From the NCBI GenBank assembly GCA_024305745.1, contig JAHRBS010000004.1, positions 3,162,001 through 3,226,000 on the forward strand: a stretch of 64,000 bases of DNA. The letters run 5' to 3'. The notes below the pieces were generated by a model. The model worked only from the letters and a program-made list of their open reading frames with translations, was not told the origin of the DNA and made no database searches. The position numbers were made by a program, and so were the translations under genes. Origin of the DNA: Polyporus tsugae. Lineage: Eukaryota > Basidiomycota > Agaricomycetes > Polyporales > Polyporaceae. Shown in pieces: positions 35,178 to 45,880 of this stretch (position 1 is its first letter; each line of letters opens with the position of its first letter).

Positions 35178-35802
35178 CAAATGTTGTTGGCCAGCGTGAG
35201 CTATCCCTACCGCTCACTCGCGAAATCGAAACAGAGGATTATGTTGGGGTACCACTAAATTATCTTAAAACGAGCTTTGGTGGCAAACGGCGGTATTGGA
35301 ACTGGAATCGAGAACCATCTTTGCGAAAAGCTCTTATCGCGAGTCTATGGGTCCTCGGGACAGCTCTTAATTCCCTAATGAAGGAGGCAGCCGATCTAGC
35401 CGAGGCTAGCCGGTCCCTCGATATGGGAAATCTCCAATTTAGCGCTGTCCCGAGGAGAGCACGAACACCGTCTTCGTCTTTTCTGACAAGTATCAAGACT
35501 ACACAGTTGATTCCCGCCCTGGGGAGGACTCAAATTGCAAGATATGTATGTATTGAAGCTCTTGGTGAAGTTATGGATGATTCTATCATGGTTCTGGGGA
35601 GATATCCGGTCTAGATTGTCACAGAAATTCAGTTTCCCTGCAATCCGCCCAAAGACGATGCACCGGAGACCTCAATATTTTGTGTACATCCTCCAAATTC
35701 AAGAGCTGGAGTGTTATAACACTTTCATACAATGTTGTAATAAATTTGAGGCCGCCGGGTGGAAGGGGAAGCGACAAAAAACGAAGTGTCCCGAGGACCC
35801 AT

Positions 35803-35829
35803 GGTGTCCCAAGGACCGGTTAAATACTG
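35803..35829 (-). repeat. Right terminal inverted repeat of the MITE
   Basis: 27 bases beginning GGTGTCCC and ending GGTTAAATACTG, followed by TA. It is the exact reverse complement of 35151-35177; identity without a single mismatch suggests recent activity. Confidence 0.9.
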
Positions 35830-36280
35830 TACCATGTGCAGCGTTGATGACGCATGGATATTTGGGATTCGGAATATTGAAGCACGGAATCCGTCGTCCG
35901 ACAACCGAGGCGCGAAGCGCACGATCAAGCTTTGTTTCTGAGGCAGGGAAGTCCTATTCCATAAACATATGGGCGACACAATTCAGAAGGAGGCAGACCA
36001 ACCAGAATCAAGAATCGGGCTTCATCCCACAGACTGCGGAAAAAAGACCTTGGAAAGCGGGTTGCGTCCTTGTATGTTGGCGCGCCAAACTGTCACGGTC
36101 AACCCCGGGGAGAAAATTGTGTGATACCCAGGTATCCGTGTTTCTATGCTACGATTGAAGTGATTCGACTAGTAGAAACGTGTTAGGATAGAACCAATCT
36201 TGTCGGATGTGCATGAGAATGAAATCATAAATCACATACAGTGCTCGCGGCATGTGTGCGTGGTCGCGAACGAGCCAGAC

Positions 36281-37288
36281 TCAGCCCCGGGCTGCCTTCC
36301 GCTCCGCCTCGAGGATGGCATCAAAGTCGGCTTGGGCCTTCACGCGGGGGTCCTCAATTTCGGAGGGCGAGTTCGAGTTCTGGATGTGTTGGACGGGGAC
36401 TCTCGCCGATTCGGAGACGCGCTGACGCTCGTGGCTTTGGCGGAGCTCGTCCCAAGACGAGTGCCTCCCAGTGTTCTGTGCGTTTGCTTCGCGGATCCCC
36501 TCCCAGGTGCTCTTTGGTCGGGTATAAGCGTCCTCGGCAACTGGATACAAGCAGGCATGAGGAGACGTATCGGCGATGGAAATATGGGCGCACCTTTAGC
36601 GGGTCGGGAGCGTGCACCTGCTGACGGCGCTACGCCGTCTGTCGTCGAGTCGGTGTCGGGAACAAACTCTACGTCAGGGGAAAGAACCTCGCCATTCTCC
36701 TGTTTGCGCTTCATGATGGTTTCGAGCATCTTCTGCTCTTCGAGCTGAGGGAACAGGGAGCTCTGGTTTCCTTGTCGCTTGTTCACATTTTCAAGGACGA
36801 GCAGGAAGGCTTGTCGGTCATCGAGGTTCTGTGCAAACTTCCTGTGCTGGCGGAAGTAATGGAAGAGGCCAAAGCCGTAACCGGAGACGGCGGAGACGCT
36901 GACGACGGTTGTCGGGAAACGGATCCTGGACCTGAACCGGAAGAGAGCAAGGCCGGCAAGGCTGCCCCAGAGAGCGGTATGTATGTACTGCGCGGATGGG
37001 GTGCGGTTTTCATCTGTATTCAATGGGTGGTCGTGTGTGGTAGAGGGAGGAACATACTGGAAGATAGCGGTGATAACCGGGGAGGAAGGAGACGGCGAGG
37101 TTGAAGTCGTGCTGGGACAAGAGGCCGGACTCGAGGTCTGGACGAAGAAGCTGTTCTGTGCGTGCGTGGGAGGTGAAGGCGTTGTCGAACCAGCTCTTGG
37201 CGAGCGACATGCTCTCGCGACAGGACGACTCGAGGATGGAGGCGAGTGCAAGCCCTGGCGGCTGCACCGTGCCAGTGACAGGCTTCAT
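36281..37288 (-). CDS. Membrane-associated protein of unknown function
   Basis: Three exons; the start is ATG 37288, exon 1 is 37288-37058, exon 2 starts at 36987, and the last exon ends at 36281. The length is roughly 290 residues. The N-terminal part (ILESSCRESMSLAKSWFDNAF, LLSQHDFNLAVSFLPGYHRYLP) is helical. It is followed by two hydrophobic segments, IHTALWGSLAGLALFRFRSR and TTVVSVSAVSGYGFGLFHYF, separated by basic residues, and then a long polar, Glu/Arg-rich C-terminal half (FPQLEEQKMLETIMKRKQ; TWEGIREANAQNTGRHSSWD; DFDAILEAERKAARG). The two-helix hairpin with charged flanks resembles small mitochondrial inner-membrane proteins, but I can name no family with confidence. It shares a 105-base promoter with the RhoGEF gene. 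Confidence 0.75.
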
Positions 37289-37393
37289 TGACGCGTCCGG
37301 GTTTGGCGGGAGGGGATTGGACCGCGTGTGAGCACGTGATCGGGCTGGGCGTGCGCCAGGAACGGGGAACGATGAGCAAGGGCAGACAGTGAC
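37289..37393. promoter_or_regulatory. Very short bidirectional promoter
   Basis: Only 105 bases separate the ATG of the membrane-protein gene (37288, minus) from the ATG of the RhoGEF gene (37394, plus). The segment contains CACGTG (37333-37338), a possible bHLH site roughly midway. The core promoters and leaders of both genes must overlap here or reach into each other's coding sequence. Confidence 0.5.
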
Positions 37394-40300
37394 ATGGACA
37401 CCCGACCGGCGACAAACAGCGCGCTCGAGCCGCCCACCGCCAGGGACACGACCCTCCCCTTCCCTCCCACAGCGTTCACGACTCCCGCTTTTCACGACTT
37501 TGCCAGCACCCTCTCCCCCCTCCCCATTCCCTCTGCGCCCCCACGTTCTTTCCCCACTCCACCGCCTCTCATGGCCCTCTCCGACATCCCCGCCAAGCCC
37601 CTTCCTCCACCCGCGAAGGGCGAGAAGCTCCCGTCCATCCCTCCGCTCGACTTTGATGACTATTCGTCTGTTCCGCCACCGCCGCCCAAGGTTGTTCATG
37701 ATGTCGCGCCAGAACAGCTTTCTTACGTCCCACATAAAACTCTGGCTCCCATCGATGTGAAAGCATCGCTCGGTATATCGGCGTTAAGTATGTGTTTCTA
37801 CCGCAAGCATTCTCTCTCCCCTTCCTGAGTGTTATGTCCTAAAGCTCTTGGCTCTGCCCCCCTTACGCCCATCACACCGCTGCCTGGGGAGATGCAACAC
37901 TCGCCTTCGGGGGCCGGCGGTGACAAGGCCAAGAAGTCCAATCCACTCACAGACCTCATTGACACCGAGAAGGTGTATGTGGAACAGCTCGCAGGCATCA
38001 TCCGCGTTCGTCCTTCATTTTTTTACCCTTCAAACCTCCGTAATGAGCAATCAAACTCCCTTTCACGAATGTAGAAAGTCGCAGCGGCATGGTCGCGATC
38101 GAACCTTCCGCCCCAAGAATTGGATACCATGTTCCGGAGCATAGAGAGCATTTACAAGGCTAACCGTTCGTTGCTTGCCGTGCGTCATCTCTTCTCCGTA
38201 CAACTCCTTCCTCCTCATCCAAGCCCCTCAGAAACTCAAAGATATCGGGACCAACCCCAAGGGTCTTGGTGATCTACTAATGCGATGGGTGCGTGCATTC
38301 CTCATGGCCGACTTCCATTCCTCATGACTCGCGGCGTGCAGATCGATGATTTAGAGGGTCCTTACACCAACTACTCCCTCAAGTACTGTTCGGGATTCGA
38401 CACATGGGAGCCCGTACACGCCAACCCCCGTGTCCTCACTATTCTCGCCATGTTCTCCTTTTCCTGCCCTCCGCCGTTGCCGACATCATCCCCGGCACAC
38501 CCAGCCGAGCCGCCCATATGGACACTTGACGAACTCTTCATTCTTCCCAAAGGTCGCATCAAGTACTACAAGAAGCTCTACAATAGATTGCTCAAGAGCA
38601 CAGCTCCTGGTCGGAGCGATCACCGTATGCTCTCCGGGGCTTTAGAGAAGTTGGATCAGCTACTGGCGACCATCGACAGTCGTTCGGATGTGCGCGTCGG
38701 CGGCGGCACTACGCGGAAAGAGGAAGTCCCACCCCGAATAGAGACGGAGGACGAAGTCGTGATCGACATGCGTGCTCGACAGAGTGCCTTGGAGCCACAA
38801 TCTCGCGCGCCAGGGTCGGGACCCGCATCTCCATCACAGCGCGCTAGTGATTCTACGCGAGCAAGTGGGAGTCTTTCGAGCAGGTAAAGCTTCTATCATG
38901 TGACAACCTCTGGAGACCACACTGACGTGCTGTGTAACACAGCGACCGGCGATCGGAGGATACGGCACCTACGACCGACAGTCGGACGTCGACTTCGACA
39001 TTGTCAATGCCAATTACTGACCTTGAGCGGAGACTGTCCACGGAACGAACATTAGATATTTTCACGATGAAGCCGAAGGTTTGTTTCGCCTCAATTGTAC
39101 ATTGCGGCTTTCGCTCATGCACAATACCTCCGCTCGATAGCAAGTACGCTTGCAAATAGCACCTCCGAATCTACACTATACCCGAGAGCTGTGCTGCTCT
39201 ACCCCCGTAACTATCTCCTTCACTCCGCGTTCCACTGGCGTCGAGGTGGTGCAAGAGCGGGGACACATCTTCCTGTTGACTGATTTGATGTTGGTGTGCG
39301 ACAAGATGTCGCCAAAGGAGCTGGAGGTCGCCGGACCCAATGGTCCCGACATGTGGCTGTTATACCCGCCTCTCGCAGGCAAGCATCTGCGTGTGGCGCC
39401 CTTAGATGGTAAGCTCTGAGCTTATGTGCAATGGACGTTCGCTTATATGAAGGACGTTGTAGACATCACCCTATCGGTTATGATTCTACGTAAAGAAACC
39501 TTGAACTTACGGACAGATTCTACGGCCTCTCGAGACCGGCTTATTGCAGATTTCAAGGAATGTATAGAAACGGCGTCTACGCGTGAGTGGAAATATCACG
39601 CACGTACCGGTTCAAGCAAACTGACCTATATCAGTCTTCCCATCCTCCTCTAAGAACCCTCCTCCTGTTCCTGCCCTGCCATCTCTTCCCGGAAACATCG
39701 GCACCAACGCCTTCCAACCACCTTCTATGCCGCAAGACCGCAGTTTTCCACCTTCTATGGATGGCATCCCCTCGCCGGAGCGCTTCAGTGGTGGCATGAG
39801 TCCCCCTCGAGCATTGTCGCCCGCCAGCACTAACTCCAGAAGATCAAACGACCCGCCTTCGCGGGTGACCTCCGCCCAAACTGCGCTCGCCGATGCTGCA
39901 CTGTCGAGCGATATGTCAAGGATGAACATGGGCCCACCACGTTCAGCGTCTCCCCTTCGACCTCAACAACAGGGTTTCCCGCCCCGCATATCCTCCGCGG
40001 CGCCGGGACCTGGTGGCTTTGGCCCGGGACAGGTTATTCCTCCGGGAGGGTTCGGACCAGGACCCAATTTCGGCCCTGGGCGCGTCATGTCTCCTCCATC
40101 TTTCGGTCCGGGGCAGCACATGTCTCCTCAATCCTTCGGCCCTGGGCAACACATGCCCCCGTACCAGAGCGGTTACCCAGGACCCATGGGTCGACCACCT
40201 CCACCACCTCCGCCTCCTGGGGCGTACGTTCCTCCTGGTGGCCCAGGTCCGCAGCGTAATCCGAGCTTCGGCCACGGTCCTCCTCCCCACAATCCCCCTC

Positions 40301-41145
40301 CACATAACGGCATGCCGCCCGCGCGTCAGACTAGTTTGACGAGCGGACCGCCTCAAGTCGGCCAATCGTACCAGGGAATAGGTGCTCCGCAACCGCGGCC
40401 AGGTCCTCCTATGGGGATGCCTCCCCGCCCCGGCATGGGACCTGCGCCTGGTGGAGCCTACCCGCCTCCGCGGCCACCCTCCGAGCCTCCAATGGAAGGT
40501 CTACGGAAGATGCCGTCCACAATGTCACTGAACAGCGGCCCTGGTGGTGCCCCATATCCGCCGATGATGCCAGGGTACCCGGGGGACCTCCCTCCCCCAC
40601 GGCCGGGCTTCTTGCAACGAAGCGGATCGTCCAGCTCGCTGCCGAACATGGTCGGCGGCGGTTTACAGCCCCAGCCCCGTGCTCTCCTGCCGTCGGCACA
40701 GATGAGCATGCGATCGGTCTCGACGGCTGGCTCGTTCTCCATCGAGGACCCGAGTCCCCCTGGGTCGCCGGTTGAGATGCGGCGGGAGGTGGGACCGGTG
40801 ACGTCGACTGTGACCGCGCAGATGAAGTGCAAGGTGTTCCTCAAGCAGCATCACGCCCAGTGGAAGTCGCTCGGGAGCGCCCGGCTCAGGCTGTACCGCG
40901 AGGACCCCACGTACGTCAAGCAGCTTGTCGTCGAGGCGGACGACAAGAACAAGACGGTGCTGATCTCGACGATCGTCATCACCGACGGCGTCGAGCGTGT
41001 GGGGAAGACGGGCGTGGCGATCCAGCTGAGCGACAAGGGCGTCCCGACGGGCGTGGTGTACATGCTCCAGCTCCGGAACGAGAAGAGCGCGGGCGGCCTC
41101 TTCAACGAGCTGCTCTTCGGCTCGGATCGCGCGAATGGGCGGTGA
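37394..41145 (+). CDS. Rho guanine-nucleotide exchange factor (DH domain, proline-rich, C-terminal PH-like domain)
   Basis: A multi-exon gene. The first exon (from 37394) is Pro-rich (PPTAFTTPAFHDFAS; PSIPPLDFDDYSSVPPPPPK). A Dbl-homology domain follows: NPLTDLIDTEKVYVEQLAGI, then ELDTMFRSIESIYKANRSLL, GDLLMRWIDDLEGPYTNYSL, and FILPKGRIKYYKKLYNRLLK; an inserted Pro-rich loop (SCPPPLPTSSPAHPAEPP) is unusual. A PH-like segment comes next (HIFLLTDLMLVCDKMSPKEL, DMWLLYPPLAGKHLRVAPLDG). After this, one long exon (from about 39640) encodes ~350 residues of Pro/Gly repeats (FGPGQHMSPQSFGPGQHMPP) and ends with a folded C-terminal domain (KCKVFLKQHHAQWKSLGSAR...LNLRNEK-like strands). It should activate a Rho-family GTPase at the cortex; RAC1 at 44-45 kb is one possible partner, not demonstrated. 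Internal exon borders are approximate. Confidence 0.84.
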
Positions 41146-41301
41146 GGGGGGGGGGTCTCATCATTGCTTGCTGGCGTGGGCTTCGGCCCAGGACGGACTT
41201 CATGAGGCGACACGGACTCGCTGTTCCCTCTCTCAAACTCTCCTTTTGCACCAGATCACTACCCGCTGATTACATTCTCTTTCTGTTATTTGTCATGGAT
41301 G

Positions 41302-41321
41302 TCGTCGTCGTCGTCGTCGTA
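41302..41321 (+). repeat. GTC trinucleotide microsatellite
   Basis: Six and two-thirds copies of GTC lie in the 3' flank of the RhoGEF gene. The whole 41146-41622 interval is otherwise spacer between convergent stop codons. A comparable run of GTC units (about 507-521) sits in the leader of the NPC2 gene. Confidence 0.8.
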
Positions 41322-41622
41322 CTCTCATTTCATGTCCACATCGTTTGCCAACTCATATCTTTGCTCTCGCATCACTACATCACACCTCTTCTATTCTGCG
41401 GACGGTTTCCGTCCAATCGAGCGATCCTTTCAGCCATCTCGTTGATCCACTCATCCATCATCACAATTGAGCGTCTCCCATCAGTAATACAATATAGTCT
41501 TCTATTAGCATATCACTCCGCCTTCCTCCACCCCACACACTTGTAGCTTTTACTGCTCATTAATGAATGCTGGTCATGCATGTCCCCATGTAGGTGTTGC
41601 CAGTCCTCGAGCGCCTTGTTCT

Positions 41623-43427
41623 TCAGATGGTCGGCCAGTCGAGGTCCGCAGCGAGTGAGATGTGGTCGCTGCCGCAGACGCCCTTCCGAGGAAGGCCTTC
41701 TCCAAATGACTCCTTGCTGTGTGGCTTCGCCAGCCTCACGACTGACACCTCGCGCCCAGGTGTGTCAAGAACGAAGATGTAATCTGGCAGGATAAAACCC
41801 AGATCCGTCAGCCATTGGCTTGGAGCCAGACACCGACATCTACGTATGATTGCACGCCCTCACCTAGCACTGCCTGCCAGTACTGCGACGCGTATCAGCA
41901 TCGATGTTCGCACACAGGCTCGGTTTGAAAGATGGGATGAGACTTACGTGGGTATAGCTCGTGTAGATGGGCTCAAATGTGCCGCGGCGCCCCTCGGGAA
42001 CGGGCATCCTGCTCCCGAAAGTGAGTCGACTCGCTGAGACGTCCGGGGACGCTCTCTGGCCAGCATCGTAGGCACTGGTCGGCGTCCCAGACTGCTTGAA
42101 GAGGCGCTCCAGCTCCTTGTCAGACAGGAGCCCGTCGGACGGCCGTGCGGCGCGCGCGTTGACGATGATCCTGTCCGGGTCGTTCTCGCCCGACTCGGCG
42201 CCGTCCTCCTCTTCCTCGGGTGCTGCAGCTCCGGCTGTGGAGACCGAGGGGTCTATCGTGGCGTGGACGACGCGGGAGCTCTGCAGGCGGGCCTTCTGGG
42301 CGTGCAGCAGTTCGTTGCCGACGAGCAGCGAATACGCGGGGTCGTCTGGCCCGAAGTTGAAATCTGGCGGATGGGAGATTCGTTCTGAGACCCTGGCGTC
42401 GCTGAAACTAAGTGGAGTTTGTACTTACCACCTGCGAGGATGCAGGGCCAGCGCTGTTCAGCTTCTGTGCCTTCTGTGCGGAACGCGGTCACTTCCCGCA
42501 GTAGGACACCAGCTTGTCTGACGCAGTCGGTTAGCTGTTCGCTCGACGACGTGCGAGACCTACCTCGCTCTTTCATAAGTGTAACTGTATTCGATCGATA
42601 TCAGAAACAAACCACAAGTGGTGAATGTGCACGCCTACGTACGCTGGATGCCAAAACAGGTGCGTCGTGGCTATGATCACACCGTCGTCCCCGTGCAGCC
42701 TGTGGAGAGCAACAAGGGAACCAATGTTCTTGGTGCGAAAGCTGGAACCGCGACGAGCTTTCTCGTCGCCCTCGGATCGAACCTCTTGGTCGTCGTAGGC
42801 CACGACCTTCTCGCGCACACATTGGTATGCGTCTTTGCGGTATGCGATGAGGCAGCCATGTTTCTTGCGGGGCCCTACGGCGTACACCCAGGCGTACCCC
42901 GACTTTTCTAATTGGGGGAACAGCTTCTCTGTTCTGTCCACTTCCTGTCCGTGGGTAAGGAGAACAATAAAGCTCAAAGAGCAGGCCCTGGATTACCTGG
43001 AGACAACAGATTGTAGCTTTGAGCGAGTTGATCTCGTTGTATATCATGTGCTCTCGTTGACTGGCTTTCAGGCAGTCGCTCGTCGGAAAGAGTTCACGAC
43101 CTGGTGATTGGTTAGATGACGATAGTGAACGCCGGATGCCGAAGCACTCACGAACGAGGCTCTGAGCTAATATCTGAATCGGACAATCATAAGCATGAAA
43201 GTCACTTTAAGTACGGAGGATGGACTGACATTCCACGTCATTAGTCTGACACTATGTCCAGCAGTAATGGCAGTCTGGGACGATATCTCCAGCCATTCGC
43301 GAGGCAAGATCCGACCCCATTCGTCTTCGGTTTTCGGAACCAGGTTCAATTTTGCTTGCTCCTTCCTTAGTCGCCGTTGCTCGGCTTTTGCAAGGTCCTC
43401 CGGGGTGGGCTGATAAGGTTTGTACAT
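41623..43427 (-). CDS. NGL2: CCR4/NGL2-like endonuclease-exonuclease-phosphatase family RNase
   Basis: Start at ATG 43427 (MYKPYQPTPEDLAKAEQRRLR), the first ATG in this frame; stop at 41623. The N-terminal helix is basic and is followed by the EEP-fold motifs: VRLMTWN-ILAQSLVRRELFP, then KATICCLQ-EVDR (catalytic Glu), GCLIAYRKDAYQ, GVIIATTHLFWHPA, CILAG-DFNFGPDDPAYSLL (catalytic Asp-Phe-Asn), and the C-terminal GVCGSDHISLAADLDW (catalytic Asp-His). This set is that of the CCR4/nocturnin/NGL group; the order and basic N-terminus are closest to yeast Ngl2, which trims the 3' end of 5.8S rRNA. An alternative is another NGL/ANGEL-type deadenylase. There are at least seven introns. Exons EVDR... 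and YTYERAR are joined by clean GT-AG introns. Confidence 0.86.
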
Positions 43428-44081
43428 GGCATGCAGATATACTTTTCGAAACAAGGATTGGGTACTAGCAGGCCTCCGAAACCTCGGAGCCTGGGAGTGA
43501 GAAGAGACGTGGATGTCGTACAAGACGATGTACAGTTAGTGCTCTTGTTATCTCGATCACCTTTTACGAGACCGGCGCATCGGCAAACGACTCCGTCGAG
43601 ACGTAGCAGCCTAAATTGACTGTGGCTGATCGGACGCAACCGTGCCGGATCGCCGCCGCCGGGACTATCACCACATGATCGCAGACAAGTCGCAAGTTTC
43701 CCGCACACGGTTGCATTTCCGAGGAAACCGTATCTTACAGGCCATTCGAAAGCAGAATTACATGAGTCTGGGAATAAGCAACCAAGCAGGTAAGCCCAGG
43801 CTGCGAGGGGGCCTGTGCAACTGCAGGGACAGTAACGAATTTATGAAAGGAGAAACGCCAGAAAACGCAGCTACACGCGAACAACCAAAATGTGACCAAA
43901 GCTAAGTCCCGTGTGGCGGCAGCGGCAGCGGCAACCAAGGGCCATGTGCTCACAGCGACGGTGCATGCGAGGGCGTGGCAAAACAGACGGGACATACAAG
44001 TCGTAAATGGTTGCAAGATCGTAAATGGTATGATGGTAGTCGTACTCGCAGGTCATGATTTAGACAGATCCGCGGGAAATC
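43428..44081. other. Spacer between NGL2-like gene and RAC1
   Basis: Both flanking genes are on the minus strand, so this is the promoter of the nuclease gene and the 3' flank of RAC1. Short open frames on both strands lack coding signatures. A GCGGCAGCGGCAGCGGCAAC repeat at about 43915-43935 produces an alanine run in one of them and is the probable cause of that open frame. Confidence 0.45.
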
Positions 44082-45073
44082 TCAGGCGATGATGCACTTG
44101 GAGCCCTTGCTGCCCTTCTTGGTGGGCTGAGGGGGAGGGTTCACTGAACAGTCATGGGTCATCAGGAATCCGAGGACAGAGAGACAGTAGATCAAGGGTA
44201 CTCACAAACCGCACGAATAGCCTCGTCGAATACGGTCTTGAGACCTTTCTGGGTAAGGGCAGAGCACTCCAAGTACTTCACCGCACCAATGTCCCTCGCC
44301 ATCTGGACACCCTGCGAGTATTGGATAGGCGCCATTCGACTATATAAACAGTGAACACCAGCCGTCGCACCCGTCACATGTGGTACATACCGGTCCCTCA
44401 ACTTCTCGATGGTGGCGGGATCTTCACGTAAATCGAGCTTCGTGCCAACCAAGACTATGGACGTTGACGGGGCGTGGTGTGATATCTCTGGGTACCACTT
44501 GAAACGATCACAACAGGAGCTTCAGCATCAGGCGACGAGTTTCAGGCCTGTGCCGCACGCACCTTGGTTCGCACGTTCTCGAAACTGGGAGGACTGACGA
44601 GGGAGAAGCAGATGAGGAAGACATCGGTCTGGGGATAGGACAGCGGGCGGAGACGGTCGTAATCCTCTTGGCCGGCGGTATCCCAAAGACCGAGGGAGAT
44701 GGTTTTGCCGTCGACCATGACATTTGCCGAGTAGTTATCGAATACTTTTCATAGTTCTTTGTGAAGGGGGGGCCTTTGGGGATAGGAATGTGACTTACCA
44801 GTGGGAATGTACTCTCCCTGTTTTGTCCCAGTCAGCAATCATGGGACTGGACAATACAGATAGTACTCACCGGGAAGGCATTGGTAGTGTACGAGATGAG
44901 AAGACACGTCTGTAACCACAAGGCAATGAGCTACAAGTCCCCGGTGGCCCGTCTTGAGAAGAGCACTCGCCTTTCCCACCGCACCATCTCCTACAACAAC
45001 ACCTGACTGCGTGTTAGCGGATGGGGATCGCGAAGCCAATGAAAGGTGTCGACTCACATTTAATGGCCTGCAT
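44082..45073 (-). CDS. RAC1: Rac-type Rho GTPase
   Basis: About 196 residues. The first exons are 45073-45058 (16 nt), 45002-44971 and 44909-44871; the last ends at 44082. All G motifs are present: GDGAVGKTCLL (P-loop), [15 protein letters not shown] (switch I/effector), [20 protein letters not shown] (switch II), GTKLDLRED and ECSALTQKG. Residues such as [14 protein letters not shown] and [12 protein letters not shown] favour Rac over Cdc42. Rac controls hyphal polarity, actin and NADPH oxidase in fungi. The tail reads [12 protein letters not shown], a CaaX box ending in Ala, which predicts farnesylation rather than the geranylgeranylation usual for Rac proteins. The second intron (44970-44910, 61 nt) begins with GC (GGAAAG|GCGAGT) and interrupts the P-loop exactly between Lys16 and Thr17; no GT alternative keeps the motif. 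Confidence 0.95.
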
Positions 45074-45880
45074 TCTGTGTAATCAGGGTCGTCTAAGGAG
45101 TTGCTGGTTTCAAAGGGAAGGGGATATCTTGCGGGGATGGGGCGGACAATAGGGACGCGGACGGGAATACGCGGATACGCGGCAAATGACAACAGAGTGT
45201 AGCAACGCGATGTGAGGGCGTGCGGGGATAAGAACTGGAAACGAGGAATTACCTGGGATAGATACAGAAGCGTAAGAAGACAAGGCGTAAGTGTGCTGTA
45301 GGAGAGGGGCAAGAGGAAGGACGAGGTCAGGAGGAAAGATTGTGTAGGCTGTACTGATGGCCCCGACGATGTTGGTTCTACGCCAAAGAGACCATATCCG
45401 AAATCATCCTCCCCGTTTTCTCACGTTTCTCCATCCCTCCGCCACCGCCTACGCCCTCCACAAATCGGTTTCGGCCTCTGTGGGCCACCCTTTCCAATGC
45501 TTCGCAAGGCAGCCATCAGCCATGCACGAAGCTCACCACCCGGTGGCCGAAAATGCAGAAAAAGCCCCATGAGCGCCGACAAGACCACCGTTCGATCCGA
45601 TGTTCCTGCTGATCACGGAGCGCACTTGCCCAATTCGAATTCTACAGACGCACCAGTCGCCGTTATCGGATATATGCACACTACTATGTACGTAGAGCGC
45701 AACACGCAAGCTTGTCAAGCACAGTTCTCAGAAGGGGTCTATTCATTGGACGTCTGAATGACCTGATTCGCACACCTACGCGCTTCCAATGACATCAGTC
45801 CCATCCGATGGCCACCCCCCTAACCCTTGCGTTGACTCCTTACTCTCAACCTTTTGACTCTGCAAACAAGGATTGTCGCC
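45074..45880. other. Divergent promoter region of RAC1 and the SHB17-like gene
   Basis: No gene recognised in about 800 bases. A plus-strand frame from 45357 (MAPTMLVLRQRDHIRNHPPR) lies within the likely RAC1 leader/promoter and shows no family resemblance. Confidence 0.45.

Larger units (their letters stand above)
35151..35829. mobile_element. MITE-like non-autonomous Tc1/mariner-type element
   Basis: Perfect 27-bp terminal inverted repeats (CAGTATTTAACCGG... at the left, ...CCGGTTAAATACTG at the right) bound a 679-bp segment. The element is flanked by TA dinucleotides on both sides (35149-35150 and 35830-35831), the target-site duplication of the Tc1/mariner/pogo superfamily, whose ends often begin CAGT. 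Counting the flanking bases, the inverted repeat is 30 bp without mismatch. No transposase reading frame is present, so the element would depend on a partner elsewhere. A motif TGTCCCGAGGACC or close variants recurs inside (35349-35362 inverted, 35446-35456, 35787-35800) and in the terminal repeats; these may be transposase-binding sites. Internal copies also form a 13-bp inverted repeat (35352-35364 with 35444-35456). Confidence 0.82.
34470..36280. other. Gene-poor, AT-richer interval carrying a MITE
   Basis: Between the YjbQ gene and the membrane-protein gene at 36281 no gene could be supported. Base composition is visibly more AT-rich than in the neighbouring genes from about 34.8 kb on. 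The middle is occupied by the inverted-repeat element at 35151-35829. Open frames over 35168-36158 run through the element and into its flank with no family resemblance, and are probably fortuitous. Confidence 0.5.

Noticed and set aside
35168..36158. Open frames of 148 and 207 codons over and beside the MITE, considered as a transposase
   Set aside because: No DDE/DDD triad, helix-turn-helix or CENP-B-like region is visible, and the frames cross the element's right border.
36281..37288. OCIA-domain or HIG1-type assignment for the membrane protein
   Set aside because: The two hydrophobic segments fit loosely, but the diagnostic residues of these families are not there.
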